Source: Paenibacillus typhae
GTDB lineage: Bacteria; Bacillota; Bacilli; Paenibacillales; Paenibacillaceae
Length of the DNA stretch: 64,000 bases
Assembly: GCF_900099765.1 (NCBI RefSeq)
Contig: NZ_FNDX01000010.1
Span: 1 to 64,000, forward strand
Reading direction: 5' to 3'
Both the position numbers and the translations under genes were made by a program. Below the pieces are notes generated by a model, which was given only the letters and a program-made list of their open reading frames with translations, did no database searches and had not been told where the DNA came from. Of the stretch, positions 34,811-45,300 are shown piece by piece. Within the stretch, counting starts at the first letter, position 1; the number at the start of each line of letters is the position of its first letter.

Positions 34811-36253
34811 ATGAAGAAATTTGCTTTTACGCTGTTGCTGATGCTCTTTGTACTGGTGTTGCCGGAGCATGGACAGGCTGCTGCCGCGAACAACAAGATT
34901 TTTCTCGACGGAAAGGAACTGACTGCAGGTCAGAGCGCTCCGGTCGAGAATGTGGGCGGCTCCGTGATGGTGCCGCTGAGAATGATCTCCGAGAATCTCG
35001 GCTACAAAGTAGACTGGGATCAGGCGAGCAAGACGGTGACGATCGGGCAGACTGGCACTACAATGAAGCTGGTTGTAGATCAGACCGCTGCTTCCGTTAA
35101 TGACAAAACCGTAGTGCTCACTAATGCGCCTTTGAACCGGAACGGGACTACACTGGTGCCTATCCGGTTTATCAGCGAACAGTTCGGGCTGACTGTCAGC
35201 TGGGACAACGATCAAAAGATTGTAACTCTTATTACCCCGGAAACCGGGGGGAGTAACACAGGCTCAGGAGGCGGAGCCGCTGACGGCGGGTCTACCGTAG
35301 TTGTACCTCCTGCAGAGCCGGCGAAGAACCTGACAATGGTGAACGGCATCAGTTTTAATGAGAACCGGCTGACCATTGCCATGGAGGGGAACGCGGTACC
35401 TAAGGTATCGAGGGTGAGCGGGCCCGAAAGGATCATCATTGACATTGAGAATGCGACCTTCTCCGACCTTTTCGGAACAGGTCAGGTGCTTGATCCCAAC
35501 CTTAACGGCAGTCTTGCAGTAACGGGTTATCCTGATGTCACTGCAGTACGCTATTCACTCTATAACACCAATCCTTATACGGTCCGCTTCGTCATTGATA
35601 CGACCAGCTACAAGAATTATTCCGTTGAGGTTTCAGGTGATACCTCGAGGCTGGTTGTTGTGGATCTGAATGCAGTCAGCACTGACAATCCGTCAACCCA
35701 GCCGGGCAACAACGGCCGGAAGCTGGTTGTACTGGATGCCGGACACGGCGCCAAGGATTCAGGGGCTGTCGGAGTGACGGGAAAATACGAAAAGAACTTT
35801 AATCTGGCTATCGTACTGAAAGCAGCTGAGCTGCTCAAAAAAGAAAATAACATTGATGTTGTACTAACCCGCAGCGATGATACCTTCCTTGAATTGAAGG
35901 ACCGGGCGGCGATGGCCAACAACCTGAATGCGGATCTGTTTATTTCCGTGCATGCGAACAGCAGCGGCTCATCGGCTGCAAGCGGAACGGAAACGTATTA
36001 CCAGCGGGAGTCCAGCAAAGCGCTGGCAAACGTGATGCACAAATATCTTGTGCAGGCCACCGGCCTCAGTAACCGCGGTGTACGCTACGGGAATTTCCAT
36101 GTTATCCGCGAGACCAAAATGCCTGCAGTCCTCCTTGAAGTAGGCTATCTCAGCAACAAAGGCGATGAATCACTGCTTTTCTCAGAGAGCTTGCAGAATA
36201 AGGTAGCAGCAGGTATAGTCAGCGGAATCAAAGAGTATCTGGGATTGAAATAG
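34811..36253 (+). CDS. Secreted N-acetylmuramoyl-L-alanine amidase, second copy
   Basis: 480 residues, same domain order as its neighbour: signal peptide (1-25), CuAO-N1 domain (about 30-140), short Gly/Pro linker, AMIN domain (about 165-285), and Amidase_3 with DAGHGAKDSGA near 310, YEKNFNLA, SVHANSSGS near 380 and VLLEVGYLSNKG near 439. The Ala/Pro linker is much shorter than in copy 1. ATG follows GAGGTGAAAG. The tandem arrangement and shared domain set indicate local duplication. Confidence 0.93.
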   Translation: MKKFAFTLLLMLFVLVLPEHGQAAAANNKIFLDGKELTAGQSAPVENVGGSVMVPLRMISENLGYKVDWDQASKTVTIGQTGTTMKLVVDQTAASVNDKTVVLTNAPLNRNGTTLVPIRFISEQFGLTVSWDNDQKIVTLITPETGGSNTGSGGGAADGGSTVVVPPAEPAKNLTMVNGISFNENRLTIAMEGNAVPKVSRVSGPERIIIDIENATFSDLFGTGQVLDPNLNGSLAVTGYPDVTAVRYSLYNTNPYTVRFVIDTTSYKNYSVEVSGDTSRLVVVDLNAVSTDNPSTQPGNNGRKLVVLDAGHGAKDSGAVGVTGKYEKNFNLAIVLKAAELLKKENNIDVVLTRSDDTFLELKDRAAMANNLNADLFISVHANSSGSSAASGTETYYQRESSKALANVMHKYLVQATGLSNRGVRYGNFHVIRETKMPAVLLEVGYLSNKGDESLLFSESLQNKVAAGIVSGIKEYLGLK

Positions 36254-36363
36254 CAGCCACGCGGCAGATTAGGGCCGCAAAGTCCAGTCTGGCCTCAGAA
36301 GTAGCGGACTGATCGGGCTTTGCCGCCCTGTCTGCCCATATTCATCTATAGGGGGTAATGTTG

Positions 36364-37032
36364 ATGAACAAAAAATTAACGTTAACGGCAGTCTCGGCTG
36401 TGCTTCTGATGCTTATTGCCGGCTGCGGGGATAAACCGACTGCGGCTCCGGCTGCCGAAGCGGCACAGAACAACACTGCAGCGGTAGGCGGAGCTGGAGG
36501 GAACGCGGGAGAAACACCGGATAACGGCGCTGACAACAGCGGCGGAGAAATCGTTGCGCCGTCTACTGCTCCTCAGGCGGAACCAAGCCCGACTCCGGCT
36601 GCAACCGCTGAACCGGCACAGCCGCAGAAGCAGAGCCAGAGCATCGAGGTATATTACACCGACCCTCAGCAGATGGAGCTGGTTACAGGCGCCGCAACAA
36701 TCAGCTTTGCAAATGATACAGAGAAATATAACGAAAGCTTCAAGGCGCTGCAGACCAGCAGCAATGCGGAGCAGGTGCCGCTATGGGGCGGCATGGAGCT
36801 GAAATCACTTGAGTTCAAGGACGGTCAGGTCACCCTGGATATTCATAAGCCGGTTGAAGCGCAGCTGGGCGCCGGCGGTGAAGCGATGGCAATCAGCGCC
36901 CTTGCGAAGACGTTCTTCCAATTCGCGGAAGTGAAGGCTGTTGAGCTTCTGGTTGACGGTGAGCAGGTGGAAAGCCTGATGGGACATGTCGATCTGGAGC
37001 ATCCCCTGACAAGAGAGAACAGCGGCCTGTAA
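36364..37032 (+). CDS. GerMN-domain lipoprotein
   Basis: 222 residues. ATG 36364 (seven bases after GGGGG) is preferred to ATG 36358. Type II signal with lipobox LIAGC, so Cys near 20 is lipidated. A Pro/Ala/Glu linker (about 25-95) leads to a GerMN domain (about 97-215: IEVYYTDPQQMELV, ETFFQFAEVKAVELLVDG-like end). GerMN domains occur in spore germination GerM and in envelope proteins; specific role unknown. It lies beside the two amidases. Confidence 0.8.
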   Translation: MNKKLTLTAVSAVLLMLIAGCGDKPTAAPAAEAAQNNTAAVGGAGGNAGETPDNGADNSGGEIVAPSTAPQAEPSPTPAATAEPAQPQKQSQSIEVYYTDPQQMELVTGAATISFANDTEKYNESFKALQTSSNAEQVPLWGGMELKSLEFKDGQVTLDIHKPVEAQLGAGGEAMAISALAKTFFQFAEVKAVELLVDGEQVESLMGHVDLEHPLTRENSGL

Positions 37033-37112
37033 CCTCCGGTGCAGGAAACAGGACACAGGCCGGCGAATCACTAACGTAATCATAATTGGGATACAGAGAG
37101 GGGAATAACGCA

Positions 37113-39863
37113 TTGTCCGGTCAAAAAAGATCAAAACATACTCTTAGAGCTTATTCTGCCCAGGCGGCTTCCGCCGTTCTGGCCGGCGCCATCGCGTTTG
37201 GCGGAGCAGGTGCGGCGTTTGCGGATACTGCGGCTGCACCGACCACGACTTCGGCGGCAGCAACGCAAACCGCAGCAGCGGCGGGCAGCATTTTTAGCGA
37301 TGTAAAGACCGGCTTCTGGGCCGAAAAGCATATCTATAAGCTGGCTTCACAAGGAATTGTGGTCGGCAACAACGGGCTGTTCCGTCCGGGAGATTCTGTT
37401 ACCCAGCAGGAAGCCGTCCTGATGGCTTTGCGGTTTATGAAGCTGCAGAATAATGCGGATACAACAACAGATGTTGTCCTGCCGTCGAATTTTCAGGTCA
37501 ATAACTATTATAAGCCTTATGTTGTGCTTGCCTTCCAGTCAGGTTTGCTGGACAAAACAGTAGAAATGGCTGCGGACAATCTCAAAACCTCCTGGGGAGA
37601 GCGCAAGGCTTCCCGGGAATGGGTGGCTGAGCTGCTAATCCGTGCACTGGGTAAAAGCTCTGAGGCAGCTGCAGCAGCAAGTGAGCCTACGGGATTCGCC
37701 GATGATGCCAAGGTCTCTGCCAACAAGCGCGGCTACATTAATGCCGCAGTAGATTTGGGGCTTGCAAACGGGCTGGACGGTAACCGCTTTGATCCTCAGG
37801 GGGCAGTAACCCGCGCTCAGCTGGCGACTTTCTTCAGCCGGGCAGAAGCGCATAATTCACTGCAGTACGACAACACGGTTTCCGGTACAATCAGTGCTTT
37901 AAAGGACGGCAAACTTACACTGTACAGTAACGGAACTAATGCTACGTATAACCTGAGTGCGTCAACCGCCTATTTTACAAGTGCCTCTGAAGCGAGAATC
38001 GGCCTGAATGATATTCAGCCTTATACTAAAGTTACCGTTATCGGAGCAACCTACAACGCCGTTTATGTAGAGTTAACTAATCCTGTGCAGCAGATTGAGA
38101 ATGCCGAAGGAACATTTGCCAAGGTTACACCAGGGGTGATCTGGGTAGATTCTCCAACCGGATACGATCAGTACAGCTACGATGAGAATACCGTATTTGT
38201 TGATGTAAATGATGCTGTAATTAATGCATCATCAGTGACTGCAGGGAGCAAAATCAAGCTGACACGTGAAACCTACAGCGGGTCCCGCAAAGTGGTCAAG
38301 CTGCAGGTGACTTCAGGCATTGTAAACAAAACCGCTTCCGGAACCATTCAAAGCCTTGATATCGCTGGCAAAAAAATCACCTTCAAGAATACAGCCGGAA
38401 CAGTAGAAACCTTCAGCTGGGAGGATGGCAGCACACTGTTCAGCTCACAGAGCGCAGTACTGCAGCCTGCCGATCTTAAGACCAATTCTGCTGTGAAATA
38501 TACGGTTAAAAATAATATCCTGACTGCAGTTGAAGTAACCTCTGCAGCAGAACGGACAGTCTCCGGATACATTATGGAGCTGACAGGCTCAACCATTGTG
38601 TACAAAAAGTCTGACGGTACACGTGAAGTTAAGCTGCTGGCGGCATCGCCGGCTATCGTGATTCCTAATGTAACCAGTCCGGCCGCAGCAGATCTTATTG
38701 CCGATGCTACCGGAGGGGATAACGTTCAGCTGACACTGAACAGCAGCGATCAGGTTACCAAAATTGAAGTGACCAGCCGTCAGATCGAACAATACAGCGG
38801 TGCAACGGTGGTTGCCTATAATGCCAAAACACAACTGCTTACCTTTACGGACAGCAGCAGCAAAGCCCATGTAGTACAGCTGAATGCCAGCACTAAGCTC
38901 GCTTATGACGGAGTTACTGCTCCGACGCTGGCCGGCATTGCCGCCAGACTGACCGAAGGCCGAAAGGTGGATGTGAATGCAGTCGGTGACCGGGCCTTGT
39001 CTGTAGAAAGTACAACCAAGTATAGCGGTACGCTTGCATCGGTGAACGCAACCGCACGGACGGTTGTACTGAAGCTGGCCAACGGCCAGTCACTGACGCT
39101 TCCTTATCCGCAGAGCATTGATTATTTTGGCAGAGCATCGGCCACAATAGCTGATGTAGCCATTAACAGCCAGGTTACAGCAGTGCTTGCCGGAAGTCAG
39201 GACGTCATCTCGGTACTGCGTGTGCAATCCGCTGCTCAGCTTGAGATTACCACGCTGAACAGTACTGCAAACAAGCTGGGTGTAAAGTGGTCTGGGGGTA
39301 CAAGCGAACTGTACACACTGACTGTTCCGATGACCAATGAGGCTGGCCAGATTATTAGTATCAGTGACCTGAAGGTAGGCGGCTTCATCAACGTGAAGTT
39401 TGACGGAAGCACACCCGTCTCGATCCAGTCAGTGAAGCTAAGCAGCGGTCAGGTAGCTGCGGTCGATGCTGCGGCAGGGACGCTGACTGTCAAGGATTAC
39501 ACAGGGACTTCGCAAACCTTTACGGCCGGAAGCGGTGTACGGGTAGTCCGTGACGGTGTGACGACAACCTCACTGGGCAATGTGACAACAGCGGACCGGG
39601 TGGAAGTGCGGAAGGATTCGGATGGCGTTGTTCTCATCCGTGTACTTACCCAGCTCAGCAAGGTATTCTCACGGGCGGATGCAGCGACCAATGAGCTTCA
39701 GGTCAAACGTACCACTCTGAACGATGTATACCGCTATACACTCGCGCCAAATGTATATATTCATCAAGGTGACACGACTTTATCCGTGCAATCTCTCAAA
39801 GAAAATGATAATATTATAATGTATTTTAATAATGACGTTGTGGTTGAAATTGTGAAACAATAA
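37113..39863 (+). CDS. Large SLH-domain surface protein with beta-repeat body
   Basis: 916 residues from TTG 37113, nine bases after GAGGGG. Signal peptide to about residue 37 (GGAGAAFA), an Ala/Thr stretch, then three S-layer homology units (about 59-108, 125-185, 190-245) that bind pyruvylated wall polysaccharide. The rest, residues about 250-916, consists of diverged repeats of about 65-90 residues, each starting like SGTIQSLD..GKKITFKN or TYSGTLASVNATARTVVLKL. No enzyme motif. It is probably a structural or adhesive wall protein. Confidence 0.88.
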   Translation: MSGQKRSKHTLRAYSAQAASAVLAGAIAFGGAGAAFADTAAAPTTTSAAATQTAAAAGSIFSDVKTGFWAEKHIYKLASQGIVVGNNGLFRPGDSVTQQEAVLMALRFMKLQNNADTTTDVVLPSNFQVNNYYKPYVVLAFQSGLLDKTVEMAADNLKTSWGERKASREWVAELLIRALGKSSEAAAAASEPTGFADDAKVSANKRGYINAAVDLGLANGLDGNRFDPQGAVTRAQLATFFSRAEAHNSLQYDNTVSGTISALKDGKLTLYSNGTNATYNLSASTAYFTSASEARIGLNDIQPYTKVTVIGATYNAVYVELTNPVQQIENAEGTFAKVTPGVIWVDSPTGYDQYSYDENTVFVDVNDAVINASSVTAGSKIKLTRETYSGSRKVVKLQVTSGIVNKTASGTIQSLDIAGKKITFKNTAGTVETFSWEDGSTLFSSQSAVLQPADLKTNSAVKYTVKNNILTAVEVTSAAERTVSGYIMELTGSTIVYKKSDGTREVKLLAASPAIVIPNVTSPAAADLIADATGGDNVQLTLNSSDQVTKIEVTSRQIEQYSGATVVAYNAKTQLLTFTDSSSKAHVVQLNASTKLAYDGVTAPTLAGIAARLTEGRKVDVNAVGDRALSVESTTKYSGTLASVNATARTVVLKLANGQSLTLPYPQSIDYFGRASATIADVAINSQVTAVLAGSQDVISVLRVQSAAQLEITTLNSTANKLGVKWSGGTSELYTLTVPMTNEAGQIISISDLKVGGFINVKFDGSTPVSIQSVKLSSGQVAAVDAAAGTLTVKDYTGTSQTFTAGSGVRVVRDGVTTTSLGNVTTADRVEVRKDSDGVVLIRVLTQLSKVFSRADAATNELQVKRTTLNDVYRYTLAPNVYIHQGDTTLSVQSLKENDNIIMYFNNDVVVEIVKQ

Positions 39864-39891
39864 TGTTATGGTGGATTTCCGTGTGAAACAC

Positions 39892-39937
39892 CGTCTTGAC
39901 GCAGAGGATAGACTGACTGCGTCAGGACGTTTTTTTT
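39892..39937 (+). terminator. Terminator after the SLH gene
   Basis: CGTCTTGACGCAG pairs with CTGCGTCAGGACG, followed by eight T. Confidence 0.95.
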
Positions 39938-40052
39938 GAAATATAAGAAAAGGTATGCTTCTCACCGGTTGTATCCTTATATTTCTGCAGATTATGAGAG
40001 GATACGCTCGCGATCATCATTTCGAGTGTAAATACTCCGTGGAGGGGACGCT

Positions 40053-40763
40053 ATGAAAGCAGCAGATGTCCGCCACATTCTGGATACTATCGGGGACTTG
40101 TTTCCTGATGCGCATTGTGAGCTGAACCACAAGAATGCCTTCGAGCTAACGATTGCTGTTTTGTTATCAGCCCAATGTACGGACGCAACAGTAAACAAAG
40201 TGACTGTGGACCTCTTTCAAAAGTATCAAACTCCGCTGGACTACGTTTCCGTTCCCCTGGAGGAGCTGGAAAATGACATCCGGCGCATTGGATTATTCCG
40301 CAACAAAGCCAAGCATATTCAGAATCTGTGTTCAATTCTGATTGAGCGGTACGGCGGGGAAGTGCCGCAGGCTCATGATCAGCTGGTTACCTTACCTGGT
40401 GTAGGACGTAAGACAGCCAATGTTGTGGTGTCCAATGCATTTGGAGTGCCGGCTATCGCGGTAGATACACATGTTGAGCGTGTGGCCAAGCGGCTGGCGC
40501 TTGCCGGCTGGGATGATTCCGTGCTGGAAGTGGAGAAGAAGCTAATGAAGGCGGTGCCCCGTGAGGAATGGACGCTCACGCATCACCGGCTGATTTTTTT
40601 CGGCCGCTATCACTGCAAGGCACAGAATCCGGCATGCCCCGTGTGTCCGCTGCTCGACGTATGCCGGGAAGGTAAGAAACGTATGAAAACCGCAGCAATC
40701 AGGAAAACTAAGACTGAGGCGGGAGCAACAAAGAAGTTAGAGATGAAGAAGAGGATGGGATAG
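40053..40763 (+). CDS. nth: Endonuclease III
   Basis: Base-excision glycosylase/AP lyase for oxidised pyrimidines. 236 residues: helix-hairpin-helix LPGVGRKTANVVVSNAFG near 113 with catalytic Lys, catalytic Asp in VDTHVERVAKRL near 138, and the 4Fe-4S loop CX6CX2CX5C near 188-204. The lysine-rich tail of about 30 residues beyond the cluster is longer than usual. ATG follows GTGGAGGGGACGCT. Its separation from dnaD breaks the B. subtilis order. Confidence 0.96.
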   Translation: MKAADVRHILDTIGDLFPDAHCELNHKNAFELTIAVLLSAQCTDATVNKVTVDLFQKYQTPLDYVSVPLEELENDIRRIGLFRNKAKHIQNLCSILIERYGGEVPQAHDQLVTLPGVGRKTANVVVSNAFGVPAIAVDTHVERVAKRLALAGWDDSVLEVEKKLMKAVPREEWTLTHHRLIFFGRYHCKAQNPACPVCPLLDVCREGKKRMKTAAIRKTKTEAGATKKLEMKKRMG

Positions 40764-40765
40764 AG

Positions 40766-41032
40766 ATGAAGTGCATTTCTGTGTATACCGATAATTTTGA
40801 GACTTTTTCCGATATTTTCGACCGTGTAGTAGAAAGTCCGCTTGAAGAAAATGAAGAGCAGGAAGTGGAAGGCATCACGATCAGCCATTCCGGAGATGTG
40901 CCGGAACACTATCTGGAGCGTATGTCCCAGAAGCCCGAGGTTGTTGTTATGAAGGACAAGTCCCGTGGCTTGACTATTCTCCAGCACGGTAAAGTATTCG
41001 AAATTCTGCTTCCGGTTCTGGAAACAGCTTAA
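40766..41032 (+). CDS. Small hypothetical protein downstream of nth
   Basis: 88 residues, acidic, starting two bases after the nth stop and so presumably co-translated. Alternating strand-like segments (MKCISVYTDNFETFSDIF, PEVVVMKDKSRGLTILQHG) suggest a small alpha/beta fold. No known family recognised. B. subtilis has ypoC at this place, but I see no resemblance. Confidence 0.7.
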   Translation: MKCISVYTDNFETFSDIFDRVVESPLEENEEQEVEGITISHSGDVPEHYLERMSQKPEVVVMKDKSRGLTILQHGKVFEILLPVLETA

Positions 41033-41051
41033 TATTCATTTGCAACAAGAG

Positions 41052-41076
41052 CCGGCCCGCAGGGGCCGGTTTTTTA
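41052..41076 (+). terminator. Terminator after the nth pair
   Basis: CCGGCCC gca GGGGCCGG hairpin followed by TTTTTT. Confidence 0.93.
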
Positions 41077-41113
41077 ATATACCCTGACACCAGAAAGTGG
41101 GGTCCAGATCAAT

Positions 41114-41509
41114 ATGGAAGATAAATCTGCAGCTGTATCAAAGTCCGACCAAGTGGAATCCTTAACATCAATGAAATCAACCGTTCGAAAGCTCGAAAGC
41201 GCCTTAAGCCAAATGACCGAAAGCGGCGCAAATACAAATCTGGTAAAGAAACGGCTCCACGCTGTCAGTGCGGGCTTAGCGGTGCTTGAAAATGCCTGGG
41301 AGCAAAAGCCCCATTCATATACCCCTGAAGATTTGGCAGAGGCCAGCAAAGTTCTTCAGGGCTTAATCCCGTCCGTTGAGAACAGTTACGCCAAGTCAAA
41401 AGCCGGCAGTCCGCAAAGAACGCTCCTGGAAAGAAGACTGGTGGCGCTACATCAGGCCGTTCAGGCGATAGAGGATTCCTCCGCAACTCAGGCAGCTGAC
41501 TCTGATTAA
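41114..41509 (+). CDS. Helical hypothetical protein
   Basis: 131 residues, mostly long amphipathic helices (SLTSMKSTVRKLESALSQM, NLVKKRLHAVSAGLAVLENA, RTLLERRLVALHQAVQAIED), no cysteine, no membrane segment. No clear ribosome site, so expression is uncertain, but the frame is clean and the composition is protein-like. Not recognised. Confidence 0.6.
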   Translation: MEDKSAAVSKSDQVESLTSMKSTVRKLESALSQMTESGANTNLVKKRLHAVSAGLAVLENAWEQKPHSYTPEDLAEASKVLQGLIPSVENSYAKSKAGSPQRTLLERRLVALHQAVQAIEDSSATQAADSD

Positions 41510-41623
41510 GGCTATATGAGTGAAGTGTGCACATTTAAACAGCAGTGGAAGGATGCATAAGTGTATTTTGCGGAGCTTAAAGCTCATTAATGTTAAGCTC
41601 CCCCAATAAACTTTGGAGTGAGT

Positions 41624-41813
41624 GATTGTACTTTGTGCAATAGAATTCTTACTGAACGATATGGAAAACCTATTCTATTGCATTTTGTACAATTGATTAT
41701 CGGGAAATGAGGTAAAAGCGCCTAAAATCGGAGAATCTAATGTACAGAATACAATAGATTCTTTTTTTCAGCTTGATTTACCGTTATCTATTGTACAAAG
41801 TACAATAGAAAGT
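41624..41813. repeat. Four related palindromes around TCTATTGTAC / GTACAATAGA
   Basis: Copies at 41624-41650, 41671-41697, 41733-41761 and 41787-41813. The last is a near-perfect palindrome (TCTATTGTAC AAA GTACAATAGA). The first two face each other as 22-base inverted arms with a 25-base centre; the last two repeat the theme. Together they form a compact block in a gene-free spacer. Confidence 0.88.
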
Positions 41814-42397
41814 AAAAAGTACTGTAGAAGCACCTTCTCTCTCAACTTACCAACTTACCGATGCTATATAGCTTGCGGGTTTGCTTTTTCAGACTATAAA
41901 CCCGAACCGTGCATAATACTCCAAAAACCAGCCTTGAGCTGACAGCATGCATAACTTCCTCTTACCCGCCTCTTAGGTCAACTCCAAATTCATCCTTTTA
42001 AATACATATTAATTTGCTTAGCTCTGTTTTTCTAATGAAAAGTTCTTCTTGGCTGACAGCTGTGCAGTATACCTGTGCCGGGTCATCAGCAATCTCCGTT
42101 CAATTTCAGCGGCAAGGATTTGTTCTCTCGTTTTGTAAGGGATTATAGCTGATTTTGTAAAACGTGATGATTTGATTTGTGACAGACAGGTGATAAAATG
42201 TAGTTAATCTGCGACCGATTAAATTTAAAATAATATGTTTTGAAGTATTTCCTTGATGCAATCCATCAGCAATTCAGTCAACCATGCATGAATCCGGGTA
42301 ATTGGAAGCGGTTATTTACAATTAATGGACATATCCTTACTGAAGTACATAGTTATATAGCTGGGAAATTTTAAGGAAACGGCGGAGGTGGGCACTT
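41814..42397. other. AT-rich spacer before the dynamin gene
   Basis: No credible frame. One hairpin, CGGGTTT...AAACCCG at 41876-41904, has no T-run. Further on there are only AT-rich words; no confident promoter for the dynamin gene was found. Confidence 0.55.
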
Positions 42398-45300
42398 GTG
42401 CGGGCAGAACAGACGAAGCTGGAACAGAACCAGAATCAGAATCAGGTAAAGGACTCATCATTATCCTCATTTAAAGAGCTGATGGATCAGTGGGGGGAAG
42501 CTGAAACAGCCAGGGTCATTGCGGATTTGCAGAGTAAAGAGCAGAAGGATGAGCTGACGCTTGCTTTTTGCGGGCATTTCTCTGCCGGAAAGTCCAGTAT
42601 GATCAACAAGCTTTGCGGCAGTAACGTACTGCCTTCAGGTCCCGTTCCGACCAGTGCCAATATCGTGTCGATCCGCTGCGGGGAGCCGCGTGTTAAGCTG
42701 TATCCCGTGCCGGTCCAGAAGGAGATTCCGGTAATTCCCTGGGAGACTTCACCGGACCAGCTCCAGGAATACTGCCGCAGCGGCGGTGAATACTCTGCCA
42801 TTGAGGTGTGGGAACAGGTTCCGATCCTGGGGGCACACGGCGTGCTGATGGACACTCCGGGAGTTGACTCTACCGATGACGGCCATCAGGCGGCGACCCG
42901 CTCGGCGCTGCATTTGGCCGATGTGGTCTTCTATGTAATGGATTACAATCATGTGCAGTCCGAAAATAATCTCGCATTTGCCAAAAATCTCAGTGACTGG
43001 GGAAAACCGCTGTATCTTATTGTCAATCAGATCGACAAACACCGCCAGCAGGAAATTACAATCACAGAATACCGGCAGCAATTGGAAAGCGCTTTCGATG
43101 CCTGGGGCATTCAATCGGCCGGACTCTTGTTCACCTCCCTGAAGGTGGAGGAGCATCCGCTGAACCAGTGGGAGGAGCTGCTGAAGCTGATAGCCGCACT
43201 GGTAGACCGGCGTGAGGAGCTGCTGCAATACAGCCTGTCCCGGTCAGCCCATCATATTGCTGAAACGCTTGTAACCGCTTATGCGGAAGAACAGAGTGAG
43301 CAGCGGGAACAGCTGAAGGAGGAAACGCAAGGGGCGGATGAAGCGGATGCGCAGGCTGCGCTTAAGGCATTGGCCGGGGAGCAGGAAGCACTTGCCGGCC
43401 TGCCGGAAGAGTCGCGGCATCATCTGCGGAGCAAGCTGGATACCCTGCTGGGTAACCTCAATCTGATGCCCGCGGATGTCCGGGAGGCGGCTGGTGCTTA
43501 TGTGGAGAGCCTTGCTCCCGGATTCCGGCGCGGGCTCCTGTTCACTGCCGGCAAGCGGGAGAAGGAGCAGGAGAAGCGGCTTGCCGCCTGGCATAGCCTG
43601 CAGAGCCGGGAAATCTCCGGCCAGCTGGACTGGCACCTTCTGCAGGCGGTGCGTGAATGGGCCGAAGGCCTGGAGGTCTGGGAGGACGGGGCAGAGACCC
43701 GGCTGAAGGAGAGCTTCCCGGCGGTGAGCCGCGAGTGGCTCGCGGGACAGGTGAAGCCGGGAACGGCCGGCAGCGGCGAGGCGCTGCTTAACTTCTGCCG
43801 CGCCCTGGCGGCAGAGATCAAGGCGCAGTACCGCCGCGCTGCTCTGGCGGCCGGCGATGAGCTGCTGGCGAAGCTGCCGCCGCTCATCGCTGAGCGGCAG
43901 CGCGCGCTTGCGCGCCGCGAAGCCGCCCTGCTGCGCCGGGCGGACGCCGCAGCTAGGCTCGCGGCGCTTGACCGCGCGGCGGACGCCCGCGCGGCAGCCC
44001 TTTCGGCGCTGCTGCCGCAGCGCCGCGCCCTCACCCCCGGTGCCCTGCCGGGGGTAAGGGCAACCGCGAACGCGGCCGTGCCGGAGGCGGCGCCGCGTGA
44101 AGCACAGCCGCAGCGCCGCGCCGCGGCTGGCCCTTCCACCGCCCCGGACTGGGCGGCGGCGGGCTCGCCGGCGGGCGGGCGCCGCCGGCTGGGCAAGGCC
44201 GCAGCGGTGCTGGACGCTGCGGCGGAGCTGCTGCGCGGCGAGCCGGCGATGGCCTCGGCGGCGCGCAGCCTGGCGGCGCGGGCCCAGACCATCGCGGCCG
44301 GCCGCTTTACGCTGGCGCTGTTCGGAGCGTTCAGCGCCGGCAAGTCCTCCTTCGCCAACGCCCTGCTGGGCGAAGATGTGCTGCCGGTGTCTCCGCATCC
44401 CGCCACAGCCGCCGTCGGGCGCATTCTTGCGCCGGAGGGTGAGTACCGGCACGGGGATGCCCTCATTACAATGAAGTCGCAGCAGGAATTCTGGGACGAT
44501 ATTGTCCATTCGTTTCATGTGCTGCAGCTGCCGGTGCCCCAGCGGGAGACCTGGATCTCCGTCGCGGCGAACCTGCAGGCCGGCGGCCTGCATCCGTCGG
44601 CGCTGCCGCATATCGGCTTCCTGCGGGCCGCAGCGGCAGGCTGGCAGAAGGCGGAAGCGCTGCTCGGTACGGTGCGGACAGTGGACCTGCAGGAATACCG
44701 CAGTCTGGTCGCAGACGAGACACAAGCATGCTTCATCCAGGAGACGGATCTGTACTATGACTGCCCGCTTACCGCAAGCGGCATCGTGCTGGTCGATACG
44801 CCCGGGGCGGATTCCCTGCACGCCCGCCATACCGGGGTAACCTTCGGCTATATGAAGAATGCCGATGCCATCTGCTTCGTGACCTATTACAATCACGCCT
44901 TCTCCAAGGCGGACCGGGGGCTGCTGGCCCAGCTCGGCAGAATTAAGGACAGCTTCGCCCTGGATAAAATGTTCTTTATCATTAATGCCTCCGACCTGGC
45001 CGGCAGCAGGGAGGAGCTGGAGGAGGTCAAGGCCCATGTGGCCGGCAACCTGCGCGCCGGCGGCCTGACCAAGCCGCGGATTTATGCTTTATCCAGCCTG
45101 CTGGCCCTGGAAGGCAAAACAGGACTCGACCGGAAGCGGTATGAAGCGTCCCGTTTCAGCAGCTTTGAGGACGCGCTGGCCCGGTTCGCCGGCGGGGAGC
45201 TGCCGCAGCTGTCGCTGCACGCAGCCAGGGACAGCATAGCTTCAGTCCGGCAGCAGGCAGAGGAATGGCGGGAGCTGGCAGCTGCCGAGGCAGGCAGACG

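Noticed and set aside
43244-45037. Minus-strand open frame of about 600 codons opposite dynA
   Set aside because: High-GC codon-position effect; Arg/Gln-rich nonsense opposite a clear dynamin gene.
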